DNA of 64,000 bases from Paragordius varius (taxonomy: Eukaryota > Nematomorpha), in assembly GCA_964247055.1 (NCBI GenBank), contig OZ176056.1:3720001-3784000 (forward strand), given 5' to 3'. Under the pieces are notes generated by a model. That model did not search any database and was not told the DNA's origin. It saw only the letters and a list, made by a program, of their open reading frames with translations. Made by a program: the position numbers and the translations under genes. Every line of letters begins with the position of its first letter. The first letter of the stretch is position 1. Of this stretch, positions 1-12,200 are shown one piece after another.

Positions 1-459
1 AATAAGATCGTAAAAAAATAAATTGTTTTTTTTTCAATATATATAGAGAAAGGAACTAGTAGATATATACCTGTTGTAATTACACTATACAGGTAATATT
101 TTAATTTTTTATTTTCAATTTTTTAAGAAGTATATAAGAAAAAGAAACAAGGATAATTTAATGTATTGTAGAGAAAGAATGATGTTGAAATAGCAGGGAA
201 AAAAAATTGCTTAATATAATATTCACACCTTGCTGTTAAATTGAGTAAATAATACCTACAAAACAATATATAAAAAATAAAAACAATGTTAGTTTATATA
301 TACCTAAGGCAAGTGTCTTTATAATAACACCTTATTTATAAAAATTTTCATTGAAATTTCTTAACGTTTCTTTTTTTAAACAAAGTTAATCAGATATATA
401 GAGATTATTTAAAATATTTAACCACTAATATAAATTACTTAAACCAGATTTAGCCAAAA
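1..459. other. AT-rich leader, no gene seen
   Basis: I see no coding signal, RNA gene or terminal repeat here. It is the left flank of the first foldback element. Confidence 0.5.
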
Positions 460-1684
460 CACTGTGTGCAAAAAAGAGGGTCATTTTGATTTATCGAATT
501 TTTATTTTTCATGAGATAGCTTATGATCAGGGAATTTTTGCCGAAATTATTATTTGTTGACAACCTAGTTTTTGAAATATTGAGAGAAAATCGAAATCGG
601 GCAAAAAGTGAAAATTAAGGATAATTCAAAAAAATAATGATAAAATTTGAAATATTATGGTTTATTATCATTTTATGATATAATTTCAATATATAAGCAG
701 CCTAAAATCAGATAGTTAGGGTTTCTATAATATATCAGCTCAAAAGATGGCGTTTCTCTTTTAAAACCCTCACAACGTAATTTTTTTTATAAAACTATAT
801 TATGATTTTTTTTAATTATTTATTAGCTAAACTCACTATTAAAATCTTAACCATATTTTATTCAGTGAAAAAATTATATATTAAAATAAAATCAAAAATA
901 TTGTTCTTTATTTTTACATTTTTTTGTCATCTGGTTTGTGAGTGTATAAAAAATTTATACTGTTTTATTTTAGAATCTTACATGAGTGCGAATTATAAAT
1001 ATATAATTTATGCAAAATAGGATTTAAAATTAATGGAATATTAACTATCAATCGTACAAATCCCAATAAAAATATTAATTTGTCATAAAACAGACTTGTT
1101 ACAGGGATTTGTAAGGATTGTTGGATGATATTCCACTGCTTTTAAATCCTATTTTGCATAAATTATATACTTAATCTTTCCCAAGTAAGAATCTAAAATA
1201 AAACAGTATAATTTTTTATATACTACCAGGTGACAAAAAAATGCAAAAATAAAAAACAATATTTGTTTTATTTTGATTTGAAAGTTTATTTTACTGAATA
1301 AAGTATGAATGTTAAATAGTGAGTTTAGTTAGTAAATTAAAAAAAATTATTTAAATTCATTAAATTTTTTTTGTCTTTTAAGTGTGATAAAAGAAAAACG
1401 CCACCTTTTGAGCTGAAATTTTATAGAAACCCCAACTCTATAATTTAGGCTATTTTTTTATTGAAAATATCTCTTAAAATGATAATAAACCATAATATTT
1501 CACATTTTATCATTATTTTTTGAATTATCCTTATTATCCGTAATTTTCACTTTTTCCCCCTCAATTTTGTCTCAATATTTCACAAACTAGGTTGTCAACA
1601 AATAAAAAATGCTGAAAATGATTCCTCTGGTCATAAGCTATCTCATGAAAAAAAAAATTATTGTTAAAAATTTTTTTGCACACC
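460..1684. repeat. Foldback MITE, family A, copy 1
   Basis: The left end begins CACTGTGTGCAAAAAAGAGG and the right end closes with its diverged inverse (TTTTTTTGCACACC). The inverted arms run several hundred bases inward, sharing the blocks around CATGAGATAGCTTA, GTTGTCAACAAATAA and AACCATAATATTTCA. No transposase is coded; the short reading frame at 802-1020 lies inside an arm. Other copies are at 6756-7613, 30415-31275, 37796-38030 and 47730-48621. The flanks are AT-rich and suggest a TA target, so a Tc1/mariner-type mobiliser is possible but not shown. Confidence 0.75.
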
Positions 1685-1919
1685 AAATAATATCTATATA
1701 TGTCTTTATTCGCCAAGATAGCATATGGTCGTATCGGGGCTTAAATTAAAAAGTGTATAAAATGAAAATCCATATTAAATATTATAGGGCTTTTCTTCCT
1801 ACCTTATACAAGTTTATCTAAAGACATTTATAAAAATATAAATTCCTAGCTTTGGACATCCGTAAAAGGTTTGTAGGCCCACTCAAATTTAAAAAAAATT
1901 TTTTTATTATTTATTTATT

Positions 1920-2865
1920 CTCCGACAAAGTGTTGCCAAACTCAGAATCAACCTGTCAGTTAAGCTCCAACCCGTGTAAAAATTCGGGGTCGTTAAATAT
2001 TTACACCTTATGAAATATATTAAACAGAATTGACCCGCTTTTATAAACTAGTATTTACCCGCTTAAATGTCATTTCAGCAGAAAAACCCCTAAATGTAAA
2101 TTTTGAAACTATTTTTCACCCAAGTTATTAATATGTATATGAATACCATCAATATTCAGGCATTTCTTTCATATAAGCACAAATTTAGTATCGATTATCT
2201 ATATCGGCCGCTGGTTAGCGCTTTAAAATCCAACATCATATGAAAAGGTGGGACTGTGAAGCTAACTTACAGAAAACCTATGAAACCTTATAGGTTCATA
2301 CAGGATTGAGTACCCGTATAAAATCAAAATATTATCACAAATTTATGTCCGGCGCCTTATTTCAATTAGCCGCTTGTAGAGTGCTTTAAGCAAATACGCT
2401 AACATAGAAATATAATTTAGCTTTGAAACAATAGGTATTAATATTAATTTAATATTTTCCATACAAGCATCTTTATTGAACCTTTTTTCAAATAATTGCT
2501 GGGAATGGCCCATTTTATAAAATGTGCTACCATATAACAATTAATATGGGTTTGAGAAATGTTATAGAACTTTTGAGATTACATAAAATTAATATTGGTT
2601 TCAGGAATTTCCTACATAAAGGCTAAAATATTAGATCGCTTTCTTATATTGACCCATGTATAAGACTCGACCATCTGTAAACTACGCCATCGTGCAAATA
2701 TGATTTGGCTTGGCTTCTAGGCAATTTTCCAAACCCTATAAAGTTTTGGGTAATAATCTAACCAAATGCAGTCATAAGTATTTACCTGTTTTTTGATAAA
2801 AATGTGTAATTTTGAAAGGAAAGGATTTATTATATTTAAAAATTTCATCGGCTTCTACACACGCC
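1920..2865. repeat. Diverged repeat units flanking mariner copy
   Basis: Stretches near 2220-2310 resemble 4630-4720 and 4935-5020, with the shared core GCTAA(C/T)TTACAGAAAA followed by a TATGA(A/G)(A/G)CC-like block. The last two are spaced about 310 bases apart. This looks like an old repeat with related subunits. No coding sequence was found; the minus-strand frame at 2343-2540 has no recognisable content. Confidence 0.4.
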
Positions 2866-2869
2866 CGTT

Positions 2870-3900
2870 TCTCAGGTAATATGGAATCTTAAAAAATGGT
2901 TTTCTTTTGCGTAAAACCATTTGTCAAGCCATTTTTCAAAATCTTTGAAATAATTATAAATAGTTTTAATAGGGTTGGCCCCTTGATGCGAAGATGTTTT
3001 AGTCACATATTTCCCATCAAAGCGGTTTCAAGATCTTTTACTGGTTTTGTTGGGTATGATGGAGCATTGTCATAGCAAAATCATTTTGCCATATCTTCTG
3101 CCCAATTCTTTAAGTATCGTTTAAATGTTTATTGGATGGAGAGAGTATTCTTACGGCTTTATCCTGTTTCAAAAGTTCATAATACACAATACTGGTCTGG
3201 CCCCTCTAGAAAGAGTTCGTGCGAGGTTGCCGAAACATGGCCTTAGTATCAATGGACCCTTTTAAAAAAGTAAAAGCGAAGACTTTTTCCGCTTTTACAA
3301 GCCAATCTAGTTCTCATCACCCGTCACATTTCGATGCAAAAATGATTTTGTTTGGCCAGGATTTCACAACTCACTATGCAATTTTTGATTTTACGATAAA
3401 AATTGCGTTGGGCCCATTCGCCAATTTTATATATCCATTGAATTGTAGACGTCTCCTGATTGTTTTTATCATGCATATAATGTGTCTGCCAGTTGTGGTC
3501 GAAATTGAGTTGGGTCATTCAATAACTCTTGCAATTGTTCTTTTTTGCAATTGTATGATCTGCCCATACTCTTTCATATAGATGGCTACTTTTTATATTA
3601 TCATGCTTCACATGTGTTTATTTATGGAGCATGTTCACCATATGTTTTTGCCAGCAAACAATAAACTTTAACAGCCTTTTTTCTGATAACAATGCGTGCC
3701 GTAAATGCTCTTTTTCAGTCATAATTCGACTGAAATATGCTAGTTTTTGGAAAACTCAACTTTGTTTGTCGTTTAATGTCAAGATGAAAATGGGATGTGC
3801 ATGATTCGTATGCTCTTCTCTAACAACCGTATGACTACCATAAATTATAGTCAAGCGCTCTTTACTAATATTGTTAGGTAAACCCCATTAAAATCGCTAT
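2870..3900 (-). pseudogene. Decayed mariner transposase
   Basis: Read on the minus strand, several mariner blocks occur in the expected order. First is a segment ending in a diverged RRLEICS..LL-like stretch (3324-3518). Then comes TGDENW just beyond it, corresponding to the first catalytic Asp region. A SIVYYELLK-like block lies near 3160-3190, YDNAPSYPTKPVKD near 3035-3075 (second catalytic Asp), and a C-terminal DFEKWLDKWFYAKE-like block near 2905-2945. The frames are interrupted many times, so no functional transposase is coded. Plain DNA transposon remnant. A second copy of the same type lies at 40880-41930. Confidence 0.75.
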
Positions 3901-3973
3901 CATGTTAAAATAATTTGACATTGCATTTTCAAAAAAATCATGAGGCCATATAGAATCAAGAATTGCTTTATAC

Positions 3974-5588
3974 CAGAGCTTTTTAAACTATTGGTCGCGA
4001 CCCCATTTGGGCTCGCTAGTGATAAAAATACAATTTAACATAAAATGTTGATTTGTAAAATTATTGTTATAAAGAAAAATAACAATCATCGTAGATAAAT
4101 ATATCATAAAATATTCTGGTTGGGAAATATTGATTATACCAGCATTTCTATTCCGATCATTATAATCTATATATTTATAAAAATGGAAAATGCTGGCTTT
4201 GTGATCTGTTGCCGGAAAACCGGTAGACCCATTAAAATCCAAATGTCAAAAAATATAATCATTAATGAATGCCCCAACAATAGCTTCGCCCTTTTTCGAA
4301 TTAGGCTCCCAGTTCGGACCCACCCGTTGTAAAAACGGTTTTTTTAACATAAGTCCACAAAAATCGTGTCTTTGCGACAAAATTCCGGAAAACGTGTTAG
4401 ACCATTCGATTTCAAATATGATTTTTTTACTTTTTTTCGATCGCGCCGAACATAATCGGCTTACTTTTTTAATTTAGGTATCATTTTACCCGTTCCCCTC
4501 GTATTTTCAAAAAAACTAAATAATTTTTTGCTAAGGGTAAGAGCCAATTAAAATTCACTGAGGATTTCAATTCCCTGTGGCCAAAATTTTAGTCTTCTGT
4601 TTTTTTAATATTGGCTGGTGGGTAAACAGATAGCCGCTAAAACTGCGCCACTCTATAGAATTGCGTTGTTTTGGAGCTAATTTACAGAAAATTTATGAAG
4701 CCATATGAGCTTATTAAAAGCATGAAATATTACCCGTAGCTAGGTAAAACCCAGGCGTTTTTATTAGCCGTTAACTTGGGGCCTTTATGCACTAAAAATA
4801 CGTCATCATTAACGATTTTTTAATGTTAAGGTATTTTTAACCCATGAGACGATGGTATCAAAGATAATTCCGAATATTTGCCCTATAAAGGTAAAGGATT
4901 TAACTCAGCTTCCATATAGGTCTATGGGTAGGAGTTTACCGGTTTAAAACTGAGACGCCATATAAAAATGGCGTAGTTTTGGAGGTAATTTTCAAAAAAG
5001 TTAAGACATACGAGTTCAGTTAAACACATTTCTGGGGAATTTCTATAATATCATTCTTTCCTTTAAAAAGGGACCACAAATGATTTACTTTTTATATCCC
5101 TTGATCCCAGCTGTGTGAACTTCAAAAGAAAACTCTCTACCATGATTACGTAAAACGAAAATCTTAAAATAAATTCAATGATAGTAAATAACTTTAATAA
5201 TGGACAGATGAAATTTGGTCAATTTCGAGTAAACAATATTTGAGCCTATGTTTTTATGAAATTTTTTTATTTTTTTTTATATCTCCATTAACTCTATTTA
5301 TTGCAAATTATTAAGAATAATTATCGGTCTGACTAGGCCACAGCGACGCGTGACAGGACCAGATAGTATCTTGTACAAATTTACTATGCAGAAAATGTTA
5401 AGGAATTTGATAAAAAATGTAGATTTATTTTTGTCAATCTCTTAAAACCGAAATAATCCTGATAAATATTATCAACAAAATTTCTAAATATTCGAAGAAA
5501 CTATTATTTTTTTTTATATTTGTCGGGGTCGTTAAGAAACTCGCAATCATAAATGGGGTCGGGAACCACAAAGGTTTAAGAAGCCCTG
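3974..5588. mobile_element. hAT-type non-autonomous element with perfect 8-bp target duplication
   Basis: The left end is CAGAGCTTTTTAAACTATTG and the right end is the inverse of CAGGGCTTCTTAAACCTTTG; both lead into a block containing GACCCCATTT. The element is flanked on both sides by CTTTATAC (3966-3973 and 5589-5596), an exact 8-bp duplication, the size hAT elements make. No transposase is visible inside. Another repeat (family H, 4160-4625) is nested within it, together with units like those at 2220. An internally deleted relative sits at 57999-58290. Confidence 0.85.
4160..4625 (+). repeat. Family H repeat, nested in the hAT element
   Basis: This stretch matches the reverse complement of 7895-8395 over its length. 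Shared blocks include ACCGGTAGA, TTAATGAATGCCCC, an ACACGTTTTCCGGAA-like core and AATATTGGCTG at one end. It is probably a MITE or solo terminal repeat of unknown class. The frames here code nothing recognisable. Confidence 0.65.
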
Positions 5589-5596
5589 CTTTATAC

Positions 5597-6551
5597 AGGC
5601 AAAAATTTTAGGGAGAGCTCTTTTTAAATTATTTGCTGAGAACCACTCTCCAAAAATGCACCAACAAGGTGATGTGATTTGGTATCAATTACAGGCAACG
5701 ATACCATTAACATTAATAATGTTTAATTTTCCCCTTATAAAGGAAAATATTTTAGTTAGGTGCTTTTTTTATTAAGCTGAGCAGCTCCGCACATGTAAAA
5801 TGACGTGATTTGCAAGCGTGTTTTCATAAAATTTGCCCACATCTTTCAATTGATTCTCTTAGCATTTGAATTTAGTTTCGTATGATAAGGCTAGCGCATC
5901 AAACTCATATATATATATATATATATATATTGTGTTGTTTAAATTAACTCACAGCCAAGCGCATCGTAGGCTAGCACTTATAAAAACCCTTAATTAACAT
6001 TTTTTCTTATAAATAATAATTATTTCAATCCAATTCATATATATTCTTTATACGTGTCAAATCATAATTGTTGTCGAAGTTCATGGTCTTCTTCTCTAAA
6101 ACAGGGTCCTCAAAATTGCTTCAAAATCGTCGCATGTTACTTTTTGATTAGTCGCAAAAAAGTAAAAAATAAGGTAACATTTACCCCGTATTATTAAATA
6201 AAAGATTCTCTATAGCGTAAATTACCCAAAATTTAAATAAGATGCTAATTTGTTTAAGGGATACATAGATCAAAGCTTCTAATTTTAATTTGCTGAAATA
6301 AAATATTAGATAGTTTTCTTATTGTTGTAATTTAAATTCAATCAATTAAGCATCTATGGTTTAAAAATTATTAACAGGTTCGCTTCTGTTAAATAAATAA
6401 TGTATTTTTGGAATTTAACTACTAGATTCTGAATCGGAATCTTTCCAAGCAAAACAAAGAGCTGATTTTATCAAAAAATATTAAGAACCAGATGCTAAAA
6501 TTATGCAGAATTATTTACATTCCCCTACATAAATCGCTTTAATTACATAAA
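5597..6551. other. Repeat-derived AT-rich spacer
   Basis: It begins with more of the 310-bp-type repeat units (around 5640 and 5790), then an AT microsatellite at 5906-5930, then featureless AT-rich DNA. No gene seen. Confidence 0.4.
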
Positions 6552-7609
6552 CCATTTGCACTTCAAGAGTGTCCTTTAACACTTCAGGTTGACCCTTGTA
6601 CTTTTCATGGTCCTTGAACACTCAAGTTGGTCTTTAAACACTTTAAGTTGGTCCTTAAAATTTTAAAATTTTGATTTAACCATAATTTTTGCGTGTATTT
6701 TTTATATTATCAAATTTAACTAAATCTTTCTCATATACTATATATATATATATATACTGTGTGCAAAAATATTTTTAACAAAAAACTTTTTTTCCATGAG
6801 ATAGCTTATGACCAGCGTATTCATTTGCCGCAAAAATTTTTATTTGTTGACAACCTAGTTTTAACAATATTGAGAGAAAATCGAAATTGTGAAAATTAAT
6901 GATAATAGGATAATTCAAAAAATGATAAAATTTGAAATATTATGGTTTATTGCCATTTGGGAGATATTTAGTCTGTTTTGTGACAAATTAATATTAGTAT
7001 TAGGATTTGTACGGATTACTGGTTGATATTCCACTAATTTTAAATCCTATTTTGATAAAAATATATACTTAATAATTCCCACTCATGTAAGAATCCAAAA
7101 TAAAACAGTATGAATTTTTTATACACTCATAAACCAGATGACAAAAAAATGCAAAAATAAAAAACAATATTTTTGGTTTTATTTTGATATATAGGTATTT
7201 TTTACTGAATAAAATAAGAATGTTAAGATCTTAATAGTGAGTTTAGGTAGTATTAATTTAAAAAAATTATTTTAATATAGTTTCATTACATTTTTTTGTC
7301 TTTTAATTGTGATAAAAGAACGCCATCTTTTGACCTAAAATTTGATAGAAACCCTAACTATATAGTTTTAAGCTATTTATATATTGAAAATATGTCCCAA
7401 ATGACAATAAACCATAATATTTCAAATTTCATCATTAGTTTTTGAATTATCCTATTATCATTAATTTTCACTTTTTGCCCGATTTCGATTTTCTCTCAAT
7501 ATTGCCACTAGGTTGTCAACAAATAAAAATTTTTGCGGCAAATGAATTCACTGGTCATAAGTTATCTCATGAAAAAAAATTTTCGTTAATTCAAAATGAC
7601 CCTCTTTTC

Positions 7610-7651
<42 letters not shown>

Positions 7652-7893
7652 TTCAAAAATAAATTTTTTGTTATCCAATTTAACAAAATATTAATATTTA
7701 AATGTTTTCAATGAATAATAAATAATAACCCAAATATATTTTTTAAATACGTATTAGAATCTTATAAATATCCAAATTTTAGTTTTAATTTAGTTAAATA
7801 ATAGAAAATAGATAAAAGTTAAAAAAAACAACAAAGTCAAAGGACTCACTTGAAGTGTTCAAGGACCAACTTGAAGTGTTCAAGCACTAACTT
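6552..7893. repeat. Family B MITE (copy B1) carrying a nested foldback element
   Basis: The left arm (6552-6660) reads TTGCACTTCAAGAGTGTCC followed by tandem diverged modules of about 21 nt, of type GTCCTTGAACACTTCAAGTTG. The right arm (7830-7893) carries the same modules inverted. Between them lies foldback family A copy 2 (6756-7613) and an AT microsatellite at 7616-7646. Family A therefore jumped into an older family B copy. Other B copies are at 49614-50071 and 57351-57882, with a partial one near 29780-29840. Confidence 0.75.
6756..7613. repeat. Foldback MITE, family A, copy 2 (nested)
   Basis: The ends are ACTGTGTGCAAAA and the inverse of a GTGAAAAGAGGGTC-like sequence. The arms share CATGAGATAGCTTATGACC and GTTGTCAACAAATAAA. 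It is inserted into an AT dinucleotide run inside family B. Confidence 0.75.
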
Positions 7894-7894
7894 A

Positions 7895-8395
7895 CCCAGC
7901 AGCCAATATAAAAAAGGCACGACTAAAATTTTTGCCTTTTAACAGGGAATATCTGGAATCCTCATTTAATTTTTCTCATACCTTGGGCCTAAAATAGAAT
8001 CAAAAAATTATTTTTGTGGACTTGGTTTTTTTGAGAAAATGACATTTTACGGGGGGAGTGGATAAAAAGAGGGCCTAAATTAAAAAAAGCGATCCGACTA
8101 TGTTCGGTGCAATCGAAATAATTAAAAAAATACATATTTGAAATCGAATGGTCCAACACGTTTTCGGGAAAATTGTCTCAAAACGATTTTTGTGGACTTG
8201 TGTTTTCAAAAAACCCGTTTTTTACACGGGGTGGGCCCCAACTGAGGACCTAATTTAAAAAAGGGCGAAGCTATTGTCGGGGCATTCATTAATGATTATT
8301 TTTCGAATTTGGATTTAAATGATCTACCGGTTTTCCGGAAACAGATCACAAAGCCACCAATTTCCATTTTTATAAATATATAGATTAATGGTATT
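7895..8395 (-). repeat. Family H repeat, second copy
   Basis: Inverse-oriented copy of the repeat nested at 4160-4625. It ends at CAGCCAATAT on the left and at the TTTATAAATATATAG block on the right. No coding content. Confidence 0.65.
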
Positions 8396-8651
8396 ACCAT
8401 ATCTAATCCATTTATGGTTTGATGTCTGAAATAAAAAAACTTAAACAGTCCGACTGGTCAATATTATTCAATCGATTAAGCCTTAATTTGAAGATGTATT
8501 AAGATGTTAATCCAAAATATATTATTTAAATTATTTTTCATCCTTAAATGTATCTAATACATATAGGGATAAAGAGCCTAATTATTAAAGTCATTAGATA
8601 CAGTAATTAAATACTTCTTTTTTCATACAACTTTTTCCTGATATATATGCA

Positions 8652-8849
8652 ATGCGAAATAAATTTAAACTCTATGTGCTTAGAATATGGAAATTCATGT
8701 TAATATTTATAATCTGTTTATATGGTGCAATTTTGTTTGTTAAAAGTTTTAACAACTCTAAAACGGTCATCAATTCGCTAGAATTATACCCTTCTATTGA
8801 TTATGAAGAATTATATCCGATAGTGTTGGAAGATACGATTCCAAAAGCA
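8652..8849 (+). CDS. Alternative first exon of the STELLO-like gene (signal anchor)
   Basis: An ATG at 8652 opens 66 codons that end exactly at a GTATCA splice donor in phase 0. The peptide starts with basic residues, then has a hydrophobic segment (residues about 15-30, FMLIFIICLYGAILFV), then a polar, acidic stalk. That is the form of a type II Golgi signal anchor. It would join in phase 0 to the exon at 10056, just as the exon at 9222-9380 does. The inference is two alternative promoters or first exons for one glycosyltransferase. It could instead be a relic exon or a separate small membrane protein, since without splicing it stops at 8871-8873. Confidence 0.5.
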
Positions 8850-9221
8850 GTATCATATATTTTTAAACTATAATTAACTAAATATATTAAAAATACAATA
8901 TTTGTTTCTATATACAAAAGTCCCTAAAGAAAATATTTTATTATAAAATGACAACGTGATTTAATAACTTCAAATATTCAGTGTTTGAATGATAGCTGTT
9001 TGATAAAAATAAGTTATATTATTATCAATAAAAATATTAGACTAGCAATGTCTTAAAGTTTTTTTTCAACAATAACTTTTTGGCAATAAGGTCGTTTGTT
9101 AAAGGATGACCATTTTTACCTTGATGAAATAAAACATAAAAAATAACTGATTACTTTTATAAAGTAACAAATAATTAATATTTTTAATATGAATATCATT
9201 TATTTTTTGCCTTATTAAATA

Positions 9222-12200
9222 ATGTTTGTTGCAAGAAAACTTATTTTATATCTGATCGTCATATTATTCGTTGGGTTACTACTGAAGATTCGAGAACATA
9301 GCTATATATTTTTTGAACAATATAATAGTTTTGTGGGTATTAGAGTCAACTCTAAATCTAACCATTCTCCTCTGTTTAAGGTATATTCTGGTTGATAAAC
9401 TATCTTAAATAATTTTTGAAATACATCATTGCATACTATATAAAAAAACATAACAGAATAATTCATGCCTTACCTAACGATTTTAAGGGAAAATTTTTAA
9501 TTCTTTTGCAATTGTTAACTCAATAGATGCCTAATTCAAAAATAATTGTTGCGATTTAGTTGACGTTACTTATAGGGTTATCTATTATGCAGCATTTTTC
9601 AATCAAAAACAACAATTTTTCTAAACGCATTTTTTTAACCAAAAATAGCATTTTTTCGATGGTTTTTGCTTATAAATGCTGCGTTTGCTTAAAAAAATAT
9701 TTTGACTGAAAAATGGTATATCAAATTTCGCGTCGACTCCCTAAACAAAATATCCAATACCAATTAGCTATAAAATAGGGATGAATTTTAAATCAATGTC
9801 ATAGTTTTTATTTCTATGCCTACCTGAGTATAAAACTTTGTTTATTAAATGATGTAATATTGGTGCGTTAAAACGCTTTTGTCCTTAAACTTATATAATA
9901 TACCATTTTCAGTAAAAATCAACACTTTTACAATCAAACGCATCATTTTTTCAAGCAAACGCAACATTTTTAGTTCCGTTTAGATGGAAAATGTTGCGTT
10001 TGCTGAAAAAATATTGCGTTTAGATAAAAACATGTTGCATGTGATTATGTGTTAGAGAGCAAAATGGATTGTCGTAACTAGCATAAATTATCCAACTGAA
10101 GATATTAAAAAAATATCCCAATTAGAAGAATGGCAACTATTGGTGGTTGCCGATCAAAAAACTCCCAAAAATTGGAGGTTAGTAATTCTTTATTGAGCTT
10201 TTTTAAATCTCATTTTATAATTTTTTTTTTGCAATTAACTAGAAATTTTATGCATATGTTTAATATCTCTAAAATATTTTAGTAACTTTAAATTATTTAT
10301 AAAAGATATTTATGTCGAAATTAAATTATATAGTCATCCAAATGTGATATTCCTCGGGACCGATGATCAAATAAAATTGAACTATCGAATTTTAAAGTAT
10401 GTGCCTTGGAATGCGTATACACGCAAAAATATTGGCTACCTTTACGCGATTCAAGTATGATTTTATATCTTTTAATAAAAACGCTTATCTTACTACTGAA
10501 ACTTGGCATATAATGGAGAATTTAATTTCTTCAATCTTTAATTTTTATAAATTTTTAAATATTATAGCAGAATATTAATATTACAAATTAAAAATTTTTA
10601 AAATAAGTAATTAAATAACTTTCTTCGTGATGCCACCAAGATACTTAGCACAACCAAATGGGCTTTATAAAAGTGTACTTGCGATTTTTATCTTAAAATT
10701 AAACGAAAAAATGCTGATAAGTTTATAGGAAGGGCTCATGAATCGATAAGCAAGTTACATAATTGATTATAATTTAAACTTTAATCCCTTTAGCACGGAG
10801 CCCAATATATCTACGATACGGACGATGATAATAGACCTATTAACTTGGACTATTTCAATTTCGAAACAGTGGATGATATTTCAATAGTTGCGGCACCCAA
10901 AGAAAAAGTTTTTAATCCGTTTGGACATTTTGGCCAGGTTGATATATGGCCTAGAGGTAATTATTGAATTTGCCTCTATTTAACATTTTAGTTTGTAGAG
11001 TAAAAAGAGTTAAGTTTTGATGTATATACTTTCAAGCATGTTCAACAAATGCAGATGATTTACTTGAAAATTAAAAAACTGTTTTGCATTGTTCATTTTA
11101 AAATGATATCAAGGTGTAGTAACGCGAGAAACAGTAAAACAATAAGATTTAATGAGATAAATACAAAAACTATAAAATTTGCGATGTTTATATACTTTTT
11201 GTGTATATAATATTTACATGTCTAGGCCAAAGTAAAATAACGTGTGCAGGGTACATTTAAAAGTGATTCAATATAGATGGTCATCAAAAATGCATTCAAA
11301 TCTAATATATAAATTTGTCAAGTCTAAGGTTATCTAACTGATGTATGTAATCATATCTCCTTATCCGAATCTGAGCCGATCTGGTGCTTTTCTTTTTCTA
11401 AGAGATTCTTCTTTCTGGTTTTTTCTCAGTTGTGTTTTCCGTTTTCCTTTCAACCTGAGTGTCTTTCTCGTTTTTTCTTTTCTTTTTGTTCCTCCCCCAC
11501 TTTCCCGATTATTGGTTGTAATATTACATTCATCGGTTTGGTTTATCGTTGAACCACCATCATCCCTATCTTCGCCCTTCTCGACGCCGGTCGGCCGTAA
11601 TTGATCCGCATGTTATGCGAAGGGTTCGATTTCCATCTTTTACCGTGTGCGAGAGTACCCCTGTTCTCTCCAAAATTGAACCTTTTCTCCGCCCCGTATT
11701 GATTTTATTCTTTATGTACATCTCTTCGTCCGGTGTGAAAACTTGATTGGGTATGATGTCGTCATCTAATTGTTGGGAGGGTGTTTCCCTAACCCAGGAG
11801 AAAGGAATATTAATATTTCTTTTGAGGAATAAATTATACGGGCACTCTTTTGTGGCGCTATGTACGGCGGAGCGATAACCCCATAGCACTTGATTTATTT
11901 TTTTGTCAGGAGGCAGCTAGAATCCGTTAGCAATTTATAGTGTGCTTTTAAGGTGCAAATGACACGTTCCACCAGCCCATTTGTTCGTGGATGATAGGGG
12001 GCACTGGTGACATGTTTAATGTTTGCTCGTTGCAAGGCATCTTTAAAATCCTTTGATGCAAAATATGATGCATTATCGGTAACAATCATTCGAAGAAACC
12101 CGTACCTTACACACCAAGTTTCTAAACAATGTAATATGTTTACGGAACAAGCTTAAAAAAATTTAATTATTTCAGTTCTAATAGTATTTATCAAAATTTT

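Noticed and set aside
802-1020. Short plus-strand open frame, with a similar one at 30505-30696
   Set aside because: Both lie in corresponding arms of foldback family A and are low-complexity AT-driven frames, not genes.
3219-3581. Plus-strand frame of 120 codons
   Set aside because: It is the antisense of the mariner transposase relic, which reads recognisably on the minus strand.
11341-11746. Plus-strand frames rich in Phe, Ser and Pro
   Set aside because: They are antisense shadows of the gypsy-type fossil.
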